DNA from: Streptomyces avermitilis MA-4680 = NBRC 14893 | Lineage (GTDB): Bacteria; Actinomycetota; Actinomycetes; Streptomycetales; Streptomycetaceae | DNA length: 64,000 nt | Assembly: GCF_000009765.2 (NCBI RefSeq) | Contig: NC_003155.5 | Location: 5,022,001 to 5,086,000 of the forward strand | Reading direction: 5' to 3' | Part shown: positions 12,691-21,788 of the stretch, piece after piece | Position numbering within the stretch: position 1 is the first letter of the stretch | Layout: each line of letters begins with the position of its first letter | Made by a program: the position numbers and the translations under genes | The notes under the pieces: generated by a model | What the model was told of the DNA's origin: nothing | The model's database searches: none | The model's input: only the letters and a program-made list of their open reading frames with translations

Positions 12691-14055
12691 TCAGGACGAC
12701 CCCTTCGGGTCCCGAGAAGGCTTTCCACCGGCCGCGAGTTCGAACTCCGCGCGAGGATGTTCGAGCGAACCGAGGGAGACGATCTCCCTCTTGAAGAGCC
12801 CCGCCAGGGTCCATTCGGCGAGCACCCGGGCCTTGCGGTTGAAGGTGGGCACCCTGCTCAGGTGGTACGCGCGGTGCATGAACCAGGCGGGGTAGCCCTT
12901 CAGCTTGCGCCCGTAGATGTGCGCGACGCCCTTGTGCAGCCCCAGGGAGGCCACCGAGCCGACGTATTTGTGCGCGTACGTCTCCAGCTCCTCGCCGCGC
13001 AGCGCATGGGCGATGTTGTCGCCGAGGAGCTTGGCCTGGCGCACCGCGTGCTGGGCGTTGGGGGCGGTCTCCTTGCCGGGTTCCTTGGCGGTGAGGTCGG
13101 GGACGGCGGCGGCGTCTCCCGCGGCCCACGCGTGCGTGGCGCCGTCCACGGTCAGCTGGGGGGTGCACTTCAGGCGCCCGTGCTCGTTCAACGGCAGGTC
13201 GGTGGCGGCGAGGATCGGGTGCGGTTTCACGCCGGCCGTCCAGACGACCGTGCGGTTCGGGAAGCGGGACCCGTCACTCAGTACGGCGATCCGGTCGGCG
13301 CACGATTCGAGGCGGGTCTCCATGCGTACGTCGATGTTGCGCCGGCGCAGCTCGGTGACCGCGTACTTGCCCATCTCCTCGCCGACCTCGGGGAGGATGC
13401 GGTTCGTGGCCTCCACGAGGATCCACTTCATGTCGTCGCGCTTGACGTTGTGGTAGTAGCGCGCGGCGAAGCGGGCCATGTCCTCCAGTTCGCCGAGCGC
13501 CTCCACACCGGCGTAACCGCCTCCTACGAAGACGAAGGTCAGGGCGGCGTCGCGGATCGCGGGGTCGCGGGTGGAGGAGGCGATGTCCATCTGTTCGATG
13601 ACGTGGTTGCGCAGGCCGATGGCCTCCTCGACCGTCTTGAAGCCGATGCCGTGGTCGGCGAGGCCGGGGATCGGGAGGGTGCGCGAGACGGAGCCTGGGG
13701 CGAGGACGAGTTCGTCGTACGTGATCTGCTCGGTGCGGCCGGTCTCCTGGGTGGCGAGCGTGGCGACGGTGGCGACGCGCTTGGCGTGGTCGATGGACTG
13801 TGCCTCGCCGACGAGGAGGCGGCATTCGGTCAGGACCCGGCGCAGGGGGACGACGACATGGCGCGGCGAGATGTTGCCGGCCGTGGCCTCGGGAAGGAAC
13901 GGCTGATAGGTCATGTACGGATCAGGGGAGACGACCACGATCTCCACGTCGCCCCGCTGGAGTTCCGGTTTGAGCTTCCGTTGCAGGCGCAGAGCCGTGT
14001 ACAGCCCCACGTAGCCGCCGCCGACGATGAGAATGCGCACAGGTTCCTTCACCAT
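12691..14055 (-). CDS. ndh: Type II NADH dehydrogenase (NAD(P)/FAD-dependent oxidoreductase)
   Basis: About 454 residues with two Rossmann motifs: ILIVGGGYVGLYTALRL near the N-terminus for FAD and FVFVGGGYAGVEALGEL near residue 170 for NADH. The second FAD contact is WAAGDAAAVPD. This matches NDH-2 enzymes, single-subunit, membrane-associated, non-proton-pumping proteins that pass electrons from NADH to menaquinone. The C-terminal part (WFMHRAYHL ... FNRKARVLAEW) is the amphipathic region seen in actinobacterial homologues. The start MVKEPVRI was chosen because it places the FAD motif about eight residues in; the longer frame has a proline-rich, non-conserved leader. Divergent from the atrA-like gene. 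Confidence 0.85.
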   Translation of the reverse strand: MVKEPVRILIVGGGYVGLYTALRLQRKLKPELQRGDVEIVVVSPDPYMTYQPFLPEATAGNISPRHVVVPLRRVLTECRLLVGEAQSIDHAKRVATVATLATQETGRTEQITYDELVLAPGSVSRTLPIPGLADHGIGFKTVEEAIGLRNHVIEQMDIASSTRDPAIRDAALTFVFVGGGYAGVEALGELEDMARFAARYYHNVKRDDMKWILVEATNRILPEVGEEMGKYAVTELRRRNIDVRMETRLESCADRIAVLSDGSRFPNRTVVWTAGVKPHPILAATDLPLNEHGRLKCTPQLTVDGATHAWAAGDAAAVPDLTAKEPGKETAPNAQHAVRQAKLLGDNIAHALRGEELETYAHKYVGSVASLGLHKGVAHIYGRKLKGYPAWFMHRAYHLSRVPTFNRKARVLAEWTLAGLFKREIVSLGSLEHPRAEFELAAGGKPSRDPKGSS

Positions 14056-14434
14056 CCCATGACGCACCCGCCACCGGCGTTTGTCCACAGGCCCGGCAAT
14101 TTGTGTGACGGGGCGCGGGGGCCGCGCAGGGTTGGCCGAATTGCCGGGCTGCGGGGAAGGTGCGCAGGTCAGTGGCCGTGAGCAGGGGGCCATCGAGGGG
14201 AACGATCGAGACATAAACGACTCGTACTCCGATCGGGGGGCGCTCTGTGCGGAACCTGCCCCTTCTGAATTGACCCCCTCTCAACTATGTTCGTGTGACG
14301 ACGGGGTGTAGGGGGATGCACTCGACGGGTCCGCGACGGGCGGCCTCGTTCGTGATCCATCTCGTTCCTTGCGCTCCGGCTTCCAATGGCGGGGAGAGTC
14401 TCCGGGGGGAGACGTCATTACCGGGGGAACGCTT
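14056..14434. promoter_or_regulatory. Divergent promoter region between ndh and atrA
   Basis: There is no gene in 379 bp. It must carry promoters in both directions. The + strand has GGGGGAAC six bases before the atrA ATG as ribosome-binding site. A TTGACC near 14268 may be a -35 element, but no well-spaced -10 was found. AtrA-type regulators can bind their own promoter region; no clear palindrome was recognised here. Confidence 0.4.
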
Positions 14435-15193
14435 ATGCACATTCAGGAATCTCATTGGTCTACCGCGTCTGCCGTCGCACCCGGCGGAGTGGTCGGCGCG
14501 GCGGCGGGCAACGGACGCGGGGACAGCTCGCGTACGACGCCGCTGCGCGTGGACGCACAGCGCAATCTGGAGCACGTACTGCGCGCGGCGCGCGAAGTCT
14601 TCGGCGAGCTGGGATACGGCGCGCCGATGGAGGACGTGGCGCGGCGTGCCCGGGTCGGTGTCGGCACGGTGTACCGGCGCTTCCCGAGCAAGGACGTCCT
14701 GGTCCGGCGGATAGCCGAGGAGGAGACCTCCCGGCTGACCGACCAGGCCCGGACGGCGCTCGGCCAGGAGGACGAGCCGTGGTCGGCGCTGTCGCGCTTC
14801 CTGCGCACCTCGGTGGCCTCGGGCGCGGGGCGTCTGCTGCCGCCGCAAGTGCTGCGGGTCGGCGTCGCCGACGAGGGCCTCGGCGAGGCCGTCGCGGACG
14901 AGGCACGGGTGCCGCAGCAGCGGCCGGCTCCGGACCTGCGGCTCGTGGAGCAGCGTCCGGCGCCGGAGGCGGAGCAGGACGACGTGGGTGCGGCGACGCT
15001 GCTCGAGGTCGTCGGGCAGCTCGTGGACCGGGCGCGCGCGGCGGGCGAGCTGCGGGCCGACGTCACCGTGTCGGACGTGCTGCTCGTGATCGCGACGGCG
15101 GCACCGTCGCTGCCCGACGCGGCCCATCAGGCGGCCGCCTCGGCCAGGTTGCTGGACATCCTGCTGGAAGGGCTGCGGTCGCGGCCGGTGTGA
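14435..15193 (+). CDS. atrA: TetR family regulator, AtrA-type
   Basis: A 252-residue TetR protein. The N-terminal helix-turn-helix lies at about residues 40-85 (ILRAAREVF-like start, MEDVARRARVGVGTVYRRFP recognition helix). It is followed by a ligand-binding C-terminal domain. The N-terminal sequence MHIQESHWSTASAVAPGG and the position next to an NDH-2 gene match my memory of AtrA of S. coelicolor (SCO4118), which activates actII-ORF4 and N-acetylglucosamine uptake and tunes antibiotic production. The ATG at 14435 was chosen over an upstream in-frame ATG because it follows GGGGGAAC and matches the remembered N-terminus. The atrA identity is from memory, not from a search. Confidence 0.8.
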   Translation: MHIQESHWSTASAVAPGGVVGAAAGNGRGDSSRTTPLRVDAQRNLEHVLRAAREVFGELGYGAPMEDVARRARVGVGTVYRRFPSKDVLVRRIAEEETSRLTDQARTALGQEDEPWSALSRFLRTSVASGAGRLLPPQVLRVGVADEGLGEAVADEARVPQQRPAPDLRLVEQRPAPEAEQDDVGAATLLEVVGQLVDRARAAGELRADVTVSDVLLVIATAAPSLPDAAHQAAASARLLDILLEGLRSRPV

Positions 15194-15310
15194 TCGACAC
15201 AGGTCGGCCGGTCTGTCGGTCGGCCTGTGTGTCGGTCCGCCTGTGTGTCGGTGGGCCAGCCGGTCGGTCGGTCGAGTGTTCGGTTGACCTGTTGGTCGGT
15301 TGGCCGGCCG
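15194..15310. repeat. Imperfect GTCGGT/GGCCTGTGTGTCGG low-complexity tract
   Basis: The 3' flank of atrA consists of reiterated short units such as GGTCGGCCGG, CTGTCGGTCGG, CTGTGTGTCGGTCC and GGTCGGTCGGTCG. It separates atrA from the convergent AfsR-like gene (15479). No clean terminator hairpin stands out, but the CCGG-rich units can fold on themselves. The rest of the gap to 15478 holds nothing recognisable. Confidence 0.6.
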
Positions 15311-15478
15311 GATCGTGGGGCAGCCGGTATGCCTGTCTCCTGGGCGTGGGCGCCGCACCGCCCACGTGCGGGGGATGCGCGTCGGCTTCCCCCGATCGAG
15401 TGACCGCCCGTACTCCTCTGCGGCGCCGGAATCCCGGTTCACCTGTCGGTGAGGGTGCCTGCGCGCCGCCTTCCCGCT

Positions 15479-18400
15479 CTACCCGTCGACGGGATACTCC
15501 TCGATCGCCTCGGCCAGGTCCCGTAGGACGTCCTCGGCGGTGAAGGACGTGCCCAGGGTGCGTTCGGACGCGAAGCGGTCGGCCCCCAGGGCCTGGCGGG
15601 CGGCGGCCTCGGCCCGGTCGGCCTCGGCGCGCTCCGGCATGGCGCGCGGGTGACCGCCGCGCCAGTGACAGGCGGCGGCCAGCAGCCGGACGGTGCGCGG
15701 ATGGTCACCCAGCTGGGCGAGGACGCTCGCCGCGATGTCCACGAGCCCCGCCGTCACCGGCTCCGCGCACCGGCCCCGCACGGCCCGGCGCAGGGCGTCG
15801 GCCGCCCTCGGCAGACCGCGCTCCGGGCCGGACTCGGCGAGCGTCACGAGGGCGTCCATGCCGTCGAGCGCGGCGACGAAATGCGGCGGCGGTGTACCGC
15901 GCAAGGTCTCCGCCCGCGCCTCCTCCCACCACACGCGCGCGTGGGCCGTCTCCCCCGCGTCCAGCGCGATCTGCGCGCGCAGCAGCCGGACGTATGCGCG
16001 GGAGTCCGTCACCCCGTAGCGGTCGGCGGCGTCGCTCGCTTCCTCCAGCGCGGTCAGCGCCCCGGCCCGGTCCCCGTCGCGGAACGCGATCTCGGAGAGC
16101 CGGGCGATGAGGAACGGTGTCTCCGCGTACGCGCCCACCTCGTAGGCGAGCCGCAGCGCCTCCTCGTACTCGCTCTTCGCGTCCCCGAAGAGGCCGCGCG
16201 CCATATCCGTCTCGCCGGCCGCGCTGCACACCTGGGCACGCATCCAGCGGTCGCCGACCCGGCGGCTGAGCGTCCGCAGCTCCGCCAGGTCGCCGTCGAT
16301 GCCGTGCAGTCCGCCGGGGGAGTCGACGACTATGTGCGTACGGAGCATCAAGGTCACGCCGATCTCCCAGTCGCCGCCGTACGCACGGCAGTTGGCGACC
16401 ACCGCGTCCAGCTGGGGCCGCATGTCCACGTGAGGTGGCCTGTCCTCCACCGCGCCTATGTAGTACTCGGTCAGCGGCCAGACCAGGCCTGGCAGGGTCG
16501 CCGCGTCCGGGCCGCCCTTCGCGAAGGCGGACCGCACCCGGGCGACGTACGCCCGCGACCGCTCGTCCTGCATGGCGCCCACCGGCTGCGACTCGGAGAG
16601 CAGAAACAGTTGCAGCAGACGGAGCTTCATCCGCGTTCGGTGCAGCGGGTGGTCCTCCTCGGCGTCGGCGAGGTACGCGGCGACCGGATCTATCGTGGCC
16701 AGTTCGTCAAAAACGTCGGCGGTCGCGGGAGCGGTGCAGGGGTGCGACCTCCCGTTCACCGCCTCGGGGTCCGGGTTCGCCGCCGACGCGTCCAGGGCCA
16801 CGCCCAGACGCAGCACGTGGTCCACCCACTCCGCGCCCTCGCGACAGTAGTTGCGCAGCCACCAGAACCAGCCCATGGCCAGGGCGAGGGCACTGCTCTG
16901 CTCCTCGTCGCCGGAGACCACCGCGTGGTACAGGGCCGCCCTGATGTTGTCGAGCTCCGTCTCCAGGCGCCGGATCCACGGGAGTTGCCCGGCGGAGCGC
17001 AACAGGGGTTCGGCCTCCTCGACGAGGGCGCGGGCCCACGCGCGATGGCGGCGCTCGGCGGCGGCGCGCAGCTCGGGAGCCTCGGCGGCGCGCTCGGTGG
17101 CGTACTCGTGGATCGTCTCCAGCATCCGGTACCGCATGCCGTCGCCGTCGTCCGCGCCGTACGGGGTCGCGACGATCAGGGACTTGTCGACGAGCGCCCC
17201 GACGAGATCGGCCGTCGGCCCCGTGCACACCGCCTCCGCCGCCGCGAGGTCCCAGCCGCCCGCGAACACCGACACCTCGCGCAGCACCGTCCGCTCCCGC
17301 TCGTCGAGCAGGTCCCAGGACCAGTCGACGACGGCGCGCAGGGTCTGCTGGCGGGGCAGCACGGTGCGGCTGCCGGAGGTGAGCAGCCGAAAGCGGTCGT
17401 CGAGGCGGCCGGCGATCTGCCGGGGCGTCAGCATCCGCAGCCGGGCGGCCGCCAGTTCGATCGCGAGGGGCAGTCCGTCGAGCCGCCGGCAGATCTCGTC
17501 CACGGCGTCGGACTCACGCAGGACGGTCTCCGGATCGGGGCGGACGGCTGCCGCGCGCTCCATGAACAGACGGCGCGCGGGATCCGGCGGCAGCGGCTCG
17601 ACGGGCCGCACCGACTCGCCCGGCACACCCAAAGGTTCGCGGCTGGTGGCCAGGATCGTGAGCCCTGGGCAGTGCGTCAGCAGGGTCTCCGCGAGTTCGG
17701 CCGCGGCGTCGATCACATGTTCGCAGTTGTCAAGGATCAGGAGCTGCTCGCGCGGAGCGCAGTACTCGACGAGCAGGGCGACCGGATCGTCGAGCGGGGA
17801 CGCCATCTCGCTGCCGATCAGGACGGTCTCGCGCAGGCCGAGGGCACTGACCACCGCGCCGGGCACCGCCTCCGGCCGGTCGAGCGGGGCGAGCTCGGCC
17901 AGCCACGCCTGCGGCAGCCCGGCGGCGGCTTCCTCGGCGAGACGGGTCTTTCCTGAGCCGCCCGGTCCGGTGAGGGTGACGAGGCGGGCCCTGTGCATAT
18001 CGGAACGGATCGCGGCGAGTTCGGGTTCCCGCCCGACGAAGGAATTCAGCCGGGGACGGAGGTTGCCGGTGCGCTCCGCCGCCCGTTGCGCACGGATCCC
18101 CCCGGCCGGTGCGGCGGCGCGGGAGGCGCCGGCAGGCGTCTCCGGGGACAGCAACTCCGCGTGCAGGGCCTTGAGCTCCGGACCGGGATCGGTGCCCAGG
18201 TCCTCCGACAGGGCACGGCGTACGTTCTCGTACGCGGCCAGCGCGTCCGCGCCACGGCCCGTGTCGCGCAGGGCGCGGACGAGGAGGGCGTGGAGCGGTT
18301 CGTCGTACGGGTGTGCCGTGGTCAGTTCCTTCAGCTCCGGCAGGGCGTCCTCGGCGCGGCCCAGGCGCAGTTCGGCCTCCACGCGCGCGCGGGTCGCGTC

Positions 18401-18856
18401 CAGCCGGAGGGCCTCGGGGCGGGCGGCGGCGGTGCGGTCGGGGAGGTCCGCGAAGGCGGGACCGTGCCACAGGGCGAGGGCCTCGCCCAGGTCGCGTGCG
18501 GCGGCCCCCGCGTCGCCGCGCTCGAGGGCTGCCCTGCCGCGCTTGACCAGGTCCTCGAAGCGGAAGAGGTCGACGCTGTCGCGGGCGGTGGCAAGCCGGT
18601 AGCCGCCGGGTTCGGAGACGACCGCGTCCCTGCCTATGGCTCGGCGGAGCCGGCCGACGAGGGCCTGGAGGGCCGCCGGCGCGTCGAGCGGCGGTTCCTC
18701 CGACCAGACCTCGTCGATCAGGGTCTGCGGGGCGCTCGTGCGGTCGGGGCGCAGGGCCAGCGCCGTGAGCAGCGCACGGACCCGGGGGCCGCCGATGGGT
18801 ACCAGGGCCCCCTGGTCGTCCTGAGCCTGGGTGACGCCCAGGATTCCGTACCGCAC
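15479..18856 (-). CDS. AfsR/SARP-type regulator with BTAD, NB-ARC and TPR domains
   Basis: A 1,125-residue AfsR-like protein. Residues 1-95 form an OmpR-like winged helix (LVPIGGPRVRALLTALALRP). About 95-245 is the bacterial transcriptional activation domain. An NTPase of the NB-ARC/STAND type follows, with Walker A TGPGGSGKTR near residue 300, Walker B LLILDNCEHV and the ILATSREPLG sensor. The C-terminal half is alpha-helical TPR-like. These proteins activate secondary-metabolite genes, and nucleotide binding is thought to control oligomerisation. The start is GTG 18856 (VRYGILGV), where homology begins; a much longer open frame upstream overlaps the next gene and is rejected. Convergent with atrA. 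The target genes are unknown. Confidence 0.85.
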   Translation of the reverse strand: MRYGILGVTQAQDDQGALVPIGGPRVRALLTALALRPDRTSAPQTLIDEVWSEEPPLDAPAALQALVGRLRRAIGRDAVVSEPGGYRLATARDSVDLFRFEDLVKRGRAALERGDAGAAARDLGEALALWHGPAFADLPDRTAAARPEALRLDATRARVEAELRLGRAEDALPELKELTTAHPYDEPLHALLVRALRDTGRGADALAAYENVRRALSEDLGTDPGPELKALHAELLSPETPAGASRAAAPAGGIRAQRAAERTGNLRPRLNSFVGREPELAAIRSDMHRARLVTLTGPGGSGKTRLAEEAAAGLPQAWLAELAPLDRPEAVPGAVVSALGLRETVLIGSEMASPLDDPVALLVEYCAPREQLLILDNCEHVIDAAAELAETLLTHCPGLTILATSREPLGVPGESVRPVEPLPPDPARRLFMERAAAVRPDPETVLRESDAVDEICRRLDGLPLAIELAAARLRMLTPRQIAGRLDDRFRLLTSGSRTVLPRQQTLRAVVDWSWDLLDERERTVLREVSVFAGGWDLAAAEAVCTGPTADLVGALVDKSLIVATPYGADDGDGMRYRMLETIHEYATERAAEAPELRAAAERRHRAWARALVEEAEPLLRSAGQLPWIRRLETELDNIRAALYHAVVSGDEEQSSALALAMGWFWWLRNYCREGAEWVDHVLRLGVALDASAANPDPEAVNGRSHPCTAPATADVFDELATIDPVAAYLADAEEDHPLHRTRMKLRLLQLFLLSESQPVGAMQDERSRAYVARVRSAFAKGGPDAATLPGLVWPLTEYYIGAVEDRPPHVDMRPQLDAVVANCRAYGGDWEIGVTLMLRTHIVVDSPGGLHGIDGDLAELRTLSRRVGDRWMRAQVCSAAGETDMARGLFGDAKSEYEEALRLAYEVGAYAETPFLIARLSEIAFRDGDRAGALTALEEASDAADRYGVTDSRAYVRLLRAQIALDAGETAHARVWWEEARAETLRGTPPPHFVAALDGMDALVTLAESGPERGLPRAADALRRAVRGRCAEPVTAGLVDIAASVLAQLGDHPRTVRLLAAACHWRGGHPRAMPERAEADRAEAAARQALGADRFASERTLGTSFTAEDVLRDLAEAIEEYPVDG

Positions 18857-19025
18857 GCACCTATTCTCTCCGGGGCGCACGGCGGGGGCACCGGGTTTCG
18901 CACCGCGCGCTGCGGCGCCCCCCCGGCCCCCACTGCTGAAGCGGCTGCCGAGACGGCCCGCAGCCGAGTACGGACGCAAGGGGCCGTGTCGCGGTGCCCG
19001 CCCCCGGCCCCCGACGCACCGCGGC

Positions 19026-21107
19026 TCAAGAAGACGCCGCCCCCAACGCCCGTCCCTGCGGCGCGATCCCCGCCGGCACCGCCCGCTGCCGCGCCGGCGT
19101 CCCCGTCCAGCACGTCCCCCGCCGCGCCAGCAACCGCCGCAGCCACAACTCCAGCGAAACCAGGTCCGCCAGCCCGTCCAACGGCACCGGCTCGCCCTGC
19201 GCCGCCGCCCGCACCGCCTTGCGCACCACCCGCGCCTCGACCAGCCCCGCCTCCGCCAGCAACGGCGTGTCGAACAGCGCGACGAGAGAATCCACAGCGA
19301 CCCGCAACCCCGTCCGCGCCGCAACCGCCGACGACGCGTGCGAGGGCGCACCCCAGCCCGGCGGCAGATCCGCCACCCCGGCGCCCTCCAGGACCGTACG
19401 CAAGATCGCCGCTCGCGCCCCCGGCTGCACCCGCAGCGCCTCGGGAAGCGCCCGGCACGCGCGTACGACCTGGTTGTCCAGGAACGGCGCGTGCAGCCGC
19501 TGGAAGCGGATCTCCGCGGCCTGCTCCAGCACCCGCAGATCCGCCGCATGCCTGGTCAGCGCCGCCCGTGCGCGGAAGTCGCCCGGCCGCTGCCCCGGCC
19601 CGACCCCCGGCCGCCCGGTGGCCCCCTGGAGGCGAACCGATACTTCAGCGAGGGCCTCACCGGTCAGCCACCGCGCCGCCGGCCCCGGTCTGGCCCAGGT
19701 GAGCGCGGCCAGCGACGCGCCCACCGCACCGCCCGGCTCCTCGAACCGCCGCCGCATCAGCCGGTCGGCCAGCCCGTCCACCCCGGTCCGGTACGGCGTG
19801 CGTGCCAGCTTCCGCGCCGCGCCGTACACGCGCGCGGGGACCATCACCGAGCCGTCCGCCTTCGCGAGCGCCGCCACCGGGCGTACGAGATGGCGCCGCT
19901 TGCGGTCCATCAGGAGATCCGCGAGCCGCGCCGGGTGCGCGTCCAGGACCTGCCGGGCGCCGTACCCGGTGAAGTGGTCCGCGCTGCCGGAGGCGAGCCG
20001 CGCGCGGTGCCGTGCCGCCGTCACCAGGGACGGGCCGGGCTCGTCCGTCAGCGGGCCGTCCAGGTCGGCGTACGGGAGCATCTCCTCGCCGCCGGCGACC
20101 ACCACGTGGTGCAGCCGGGGGTTCGCGGCCAGGGTCCCCGCGCGCTCCAGTTCGGCCTCCCGCCCGCCGACGGCAAGGTCGTTGAAGGTGACGGCCAGCA
20201 GCCGCTCCCCCGCGCCCGTGCCGTGCCCGAGCACCGTCCCCGGCCTGCCCGGCAGCCCCGCCGCGAGCAGCACCAGCGTCCCCGACGCCGGTCCCCCGGA
20301 GAGGTCCGCGCCGATGCCGGGCACCGGCATGCCCCGGGCCGCGCGCCGCTCCGCGGGCCCCATCCCCGGGACGGGTCCGGGGTCCACGTCCGGTACGTGC
20401 CTCGGCGCGGCCAGACGCGCGCGTACCGCGTCGATGAGGGCGTCGCGTACGGCGTCGACCGCGCGCCCCGGGTCGGCCGGGGGCGCGGCCACGGCGAGGG
20501 AGGCGACCGGCTCGTAGCCGGCGATCTCCCGCGCTCCCGCGCGCAGGATCAGCGCATGCCCCGGCGGAATACGTCGCACGCCGTCGTAAGGGGTGGAGTC
20601 GTGGACGGCCGCCGGGACGTCGGGGGCCGCGAGCAGGGCCGCCAGGTGCCCGAAGTCCAGGTTCGCCTCGATGAGGTCGGCGAGGGGGAGCGCGGCGGTC
20701 GCATACGCCGTGCCGCCCGCCCAGGGGGTGTAGAACACCGGCCTGGCGCCCGCCAGATCGCCGCAGACGGTCACCCGGCGGCCCACCTGGACCACGGCCG
20801 TGTAGCTGCCGGACCAGTTGGTCAGATGGCGAAGCGCGCCTCCCCTGGCGGCGAACAGACCGACCCGCAGCTCTTCGTCGGAAGCCCCGCACGTACCGAG
20901 GACCGCGATCCGGATCTGCGCGTCGGCCTTCACGACGCGGACCTCGTCGGGGCGCCAGTCGCCGACCGCCCACAGCGGATCGGGGTCGCCCCACAGGAGT
21001 TGGGAGCCCACCGGGTGCACGGTCTCGCCGTCGCTTCCGGTCGATCCCGCAGAGCCGATCTCAGGGGCCCTGGCGGTGGTACTGCTCCACCCCACCAACC
21101 ACCGCAT
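19026..21107 (-). CDS. Asparagine synthetase-like protein with degenerate active sites
   Basis: A 693-residue homologue of class B asparagine synthetases, lasso cyclases and beta-lactam synthetases. The N-terminal half looks like the glutaminase-type fold (TNWSGSYTAVVQVGRRVTVC, GARPVFYT), but the protein starts MRWLVGW, so the catalytic Cys2 is absent. In the synthetase half the PP-loop, normally SGGxDS, reads DLSGGPASG, so the key Asp is missing. The later GxGxDE-type motif reads FTGYGARQV. Ammonia release and adenylation are therefore both doubtful. The start follows GGAGG at good spacing. The next gene on the same strand encodes the AfsR-like regulator, 169 bp downstream. No precursor-peptide gene was seen nearby. 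Function unknown; possibly a structural or regulatory pseudoenzyme. Confidence 0.75.
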   Translation of the reverse strand: MRWLVGWSSTTARAPEIGSAGSTGSDGETVHPVGSQLLWGDPDPLWAVGDWRPDEVRVVKADAQIRIAVLGTCGASDEELRVGLFAARGGALRHLTNWSGSYTAVVQVGRRVTVCGDLAGARPVFYTPWAGGTAYATAALPLADLIEANLDFGHLAALLAAPDVPAAVHDSTPYDGVRRIPPGHALILRAGAREIAGYEPVASLAVAAPPADPGRAVDAVRDALIDAVRARLAAPRHVPDVDPGPVPGMGPAERRAARGMPVPGIGADLSGGPASGTLVLLAAGLPGRPGTVLGHGTGAGERLLAVTFNDLAVGGREAELERAGTLAANPRLHHVVVAGGEEMLPYADLDGPLTDEPGPSLVTAARHRARLASGSADHFTGYGARQVLDAHPARLADLLMDRKRRHLVRPVAALAKADGSVMVPARVYGAARKLARTPYRTGVDGLADRLMRRRFEEPGGAVGASLAALTWARPGPAARWLTGEALAEVSVRLQGATGRPGVGPGQRPGDFRARAALTRHAADLRVLEQAAEIRFQRLHAPFLDNQVVRACRALPEALRVQPGARAAILRTVLEGAGVADLPPGWGAPSHASSAVAARTGLRVAVDSLVALFDTPLLAEAGLVEARVVRKAVRAAAQGEPVPLDGLADLVSLELWLRRLLARRGTCWTGTPARQRAVPAGIAPQGRALGAASS

Positions 21108-21788
21108 CGTCGCCTCCACAGGCTGTGGACAACCAGTGCACCGTACGAACTCGGCACCATGCTGCCACGAAGAATGCGTGCGGGAGGGGCTCCGCCACCG
21201 CTTCCACACACGGGAACGCACCGTCTTGAGGATGCCCGCAAACAGCTGAACGCACCCGTCGGGCAGGCCAGTCGGGGTGAAACAGCGACGCGAATGCGCC
21301 CCCGATGCACTCCCCAAAAACACCTAACGCGCCCTCAAGTAGCGTGGTAGAGGCGGTAATCGCCCTCAAAGGGCACCGTCGAAAATCAGCCAAATCGACC
21401 GGTCGCCGCCACGGCCGAGCACGCTCCGTACAGGCTCTGCGCACCGTATGCACAACGCACAGTCCGGGAGGCGGAGTTCGCCTCCCGGACCGGTCCGCCG
21501 CCCGCGGGGATGTAGGCGGCGGTGTCCCCCAGCCCACTGGATCCAGTACAGCGGGCCGACCCACGCAGGTCCATGGAACCGCTCCCGCGATGGCCGGAGA
21601 AGAGCGCACGGACAGGCGCACAGCCACACAGCGGGAGCACGCCGCAACACTCCGTACTGTCGTGCGGACCACAATCCCGCCATCCGGAAGTACAGCCCTT
21701 AACGCTTGGGATCGGGCGAACTACGCTGGGTTTACGAATGCCGCATGGTTATGCCAGCGCGGCAGCCGTCTGTGTCGAGGGGTGGCGC
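21108..21788. promoter_or_regulatory. Long divergent intergenic region, promoter for the NsdA-like gene
   Basis: No convincing gene in 681 bp; the frames here lack homology and Streptomyces codon bias. For the rightward gene, TTAACG (21699-21704) and TACGCT (21722-21727) are 17 bp apart, a good vegetative promoter, giving a leader of about 55 nt. The leftward promoter for the Asn-synthetase-like gene was not pinned down. A 5-bp direct repeat context around CCGCCCGCGGGG is present but not clearly meaningful. Confidence 0.5.

Noticed and set aside
18857..19549. N-terminal extension of the AfsR-like open frame to 1,356 residues
   Set aside because: The extra part overlaps the Asn-synthetase-like gene on the same strand in another frame, is Arg/Gly-rich and has no homology. 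Family similarity begins at GTG 18856.
19026..21107. Lasso-peptide cyclase
   Set aside because: No precursor peptide, leader-binding protein or protease gene is nearby, and the PP-loop is degenerate.
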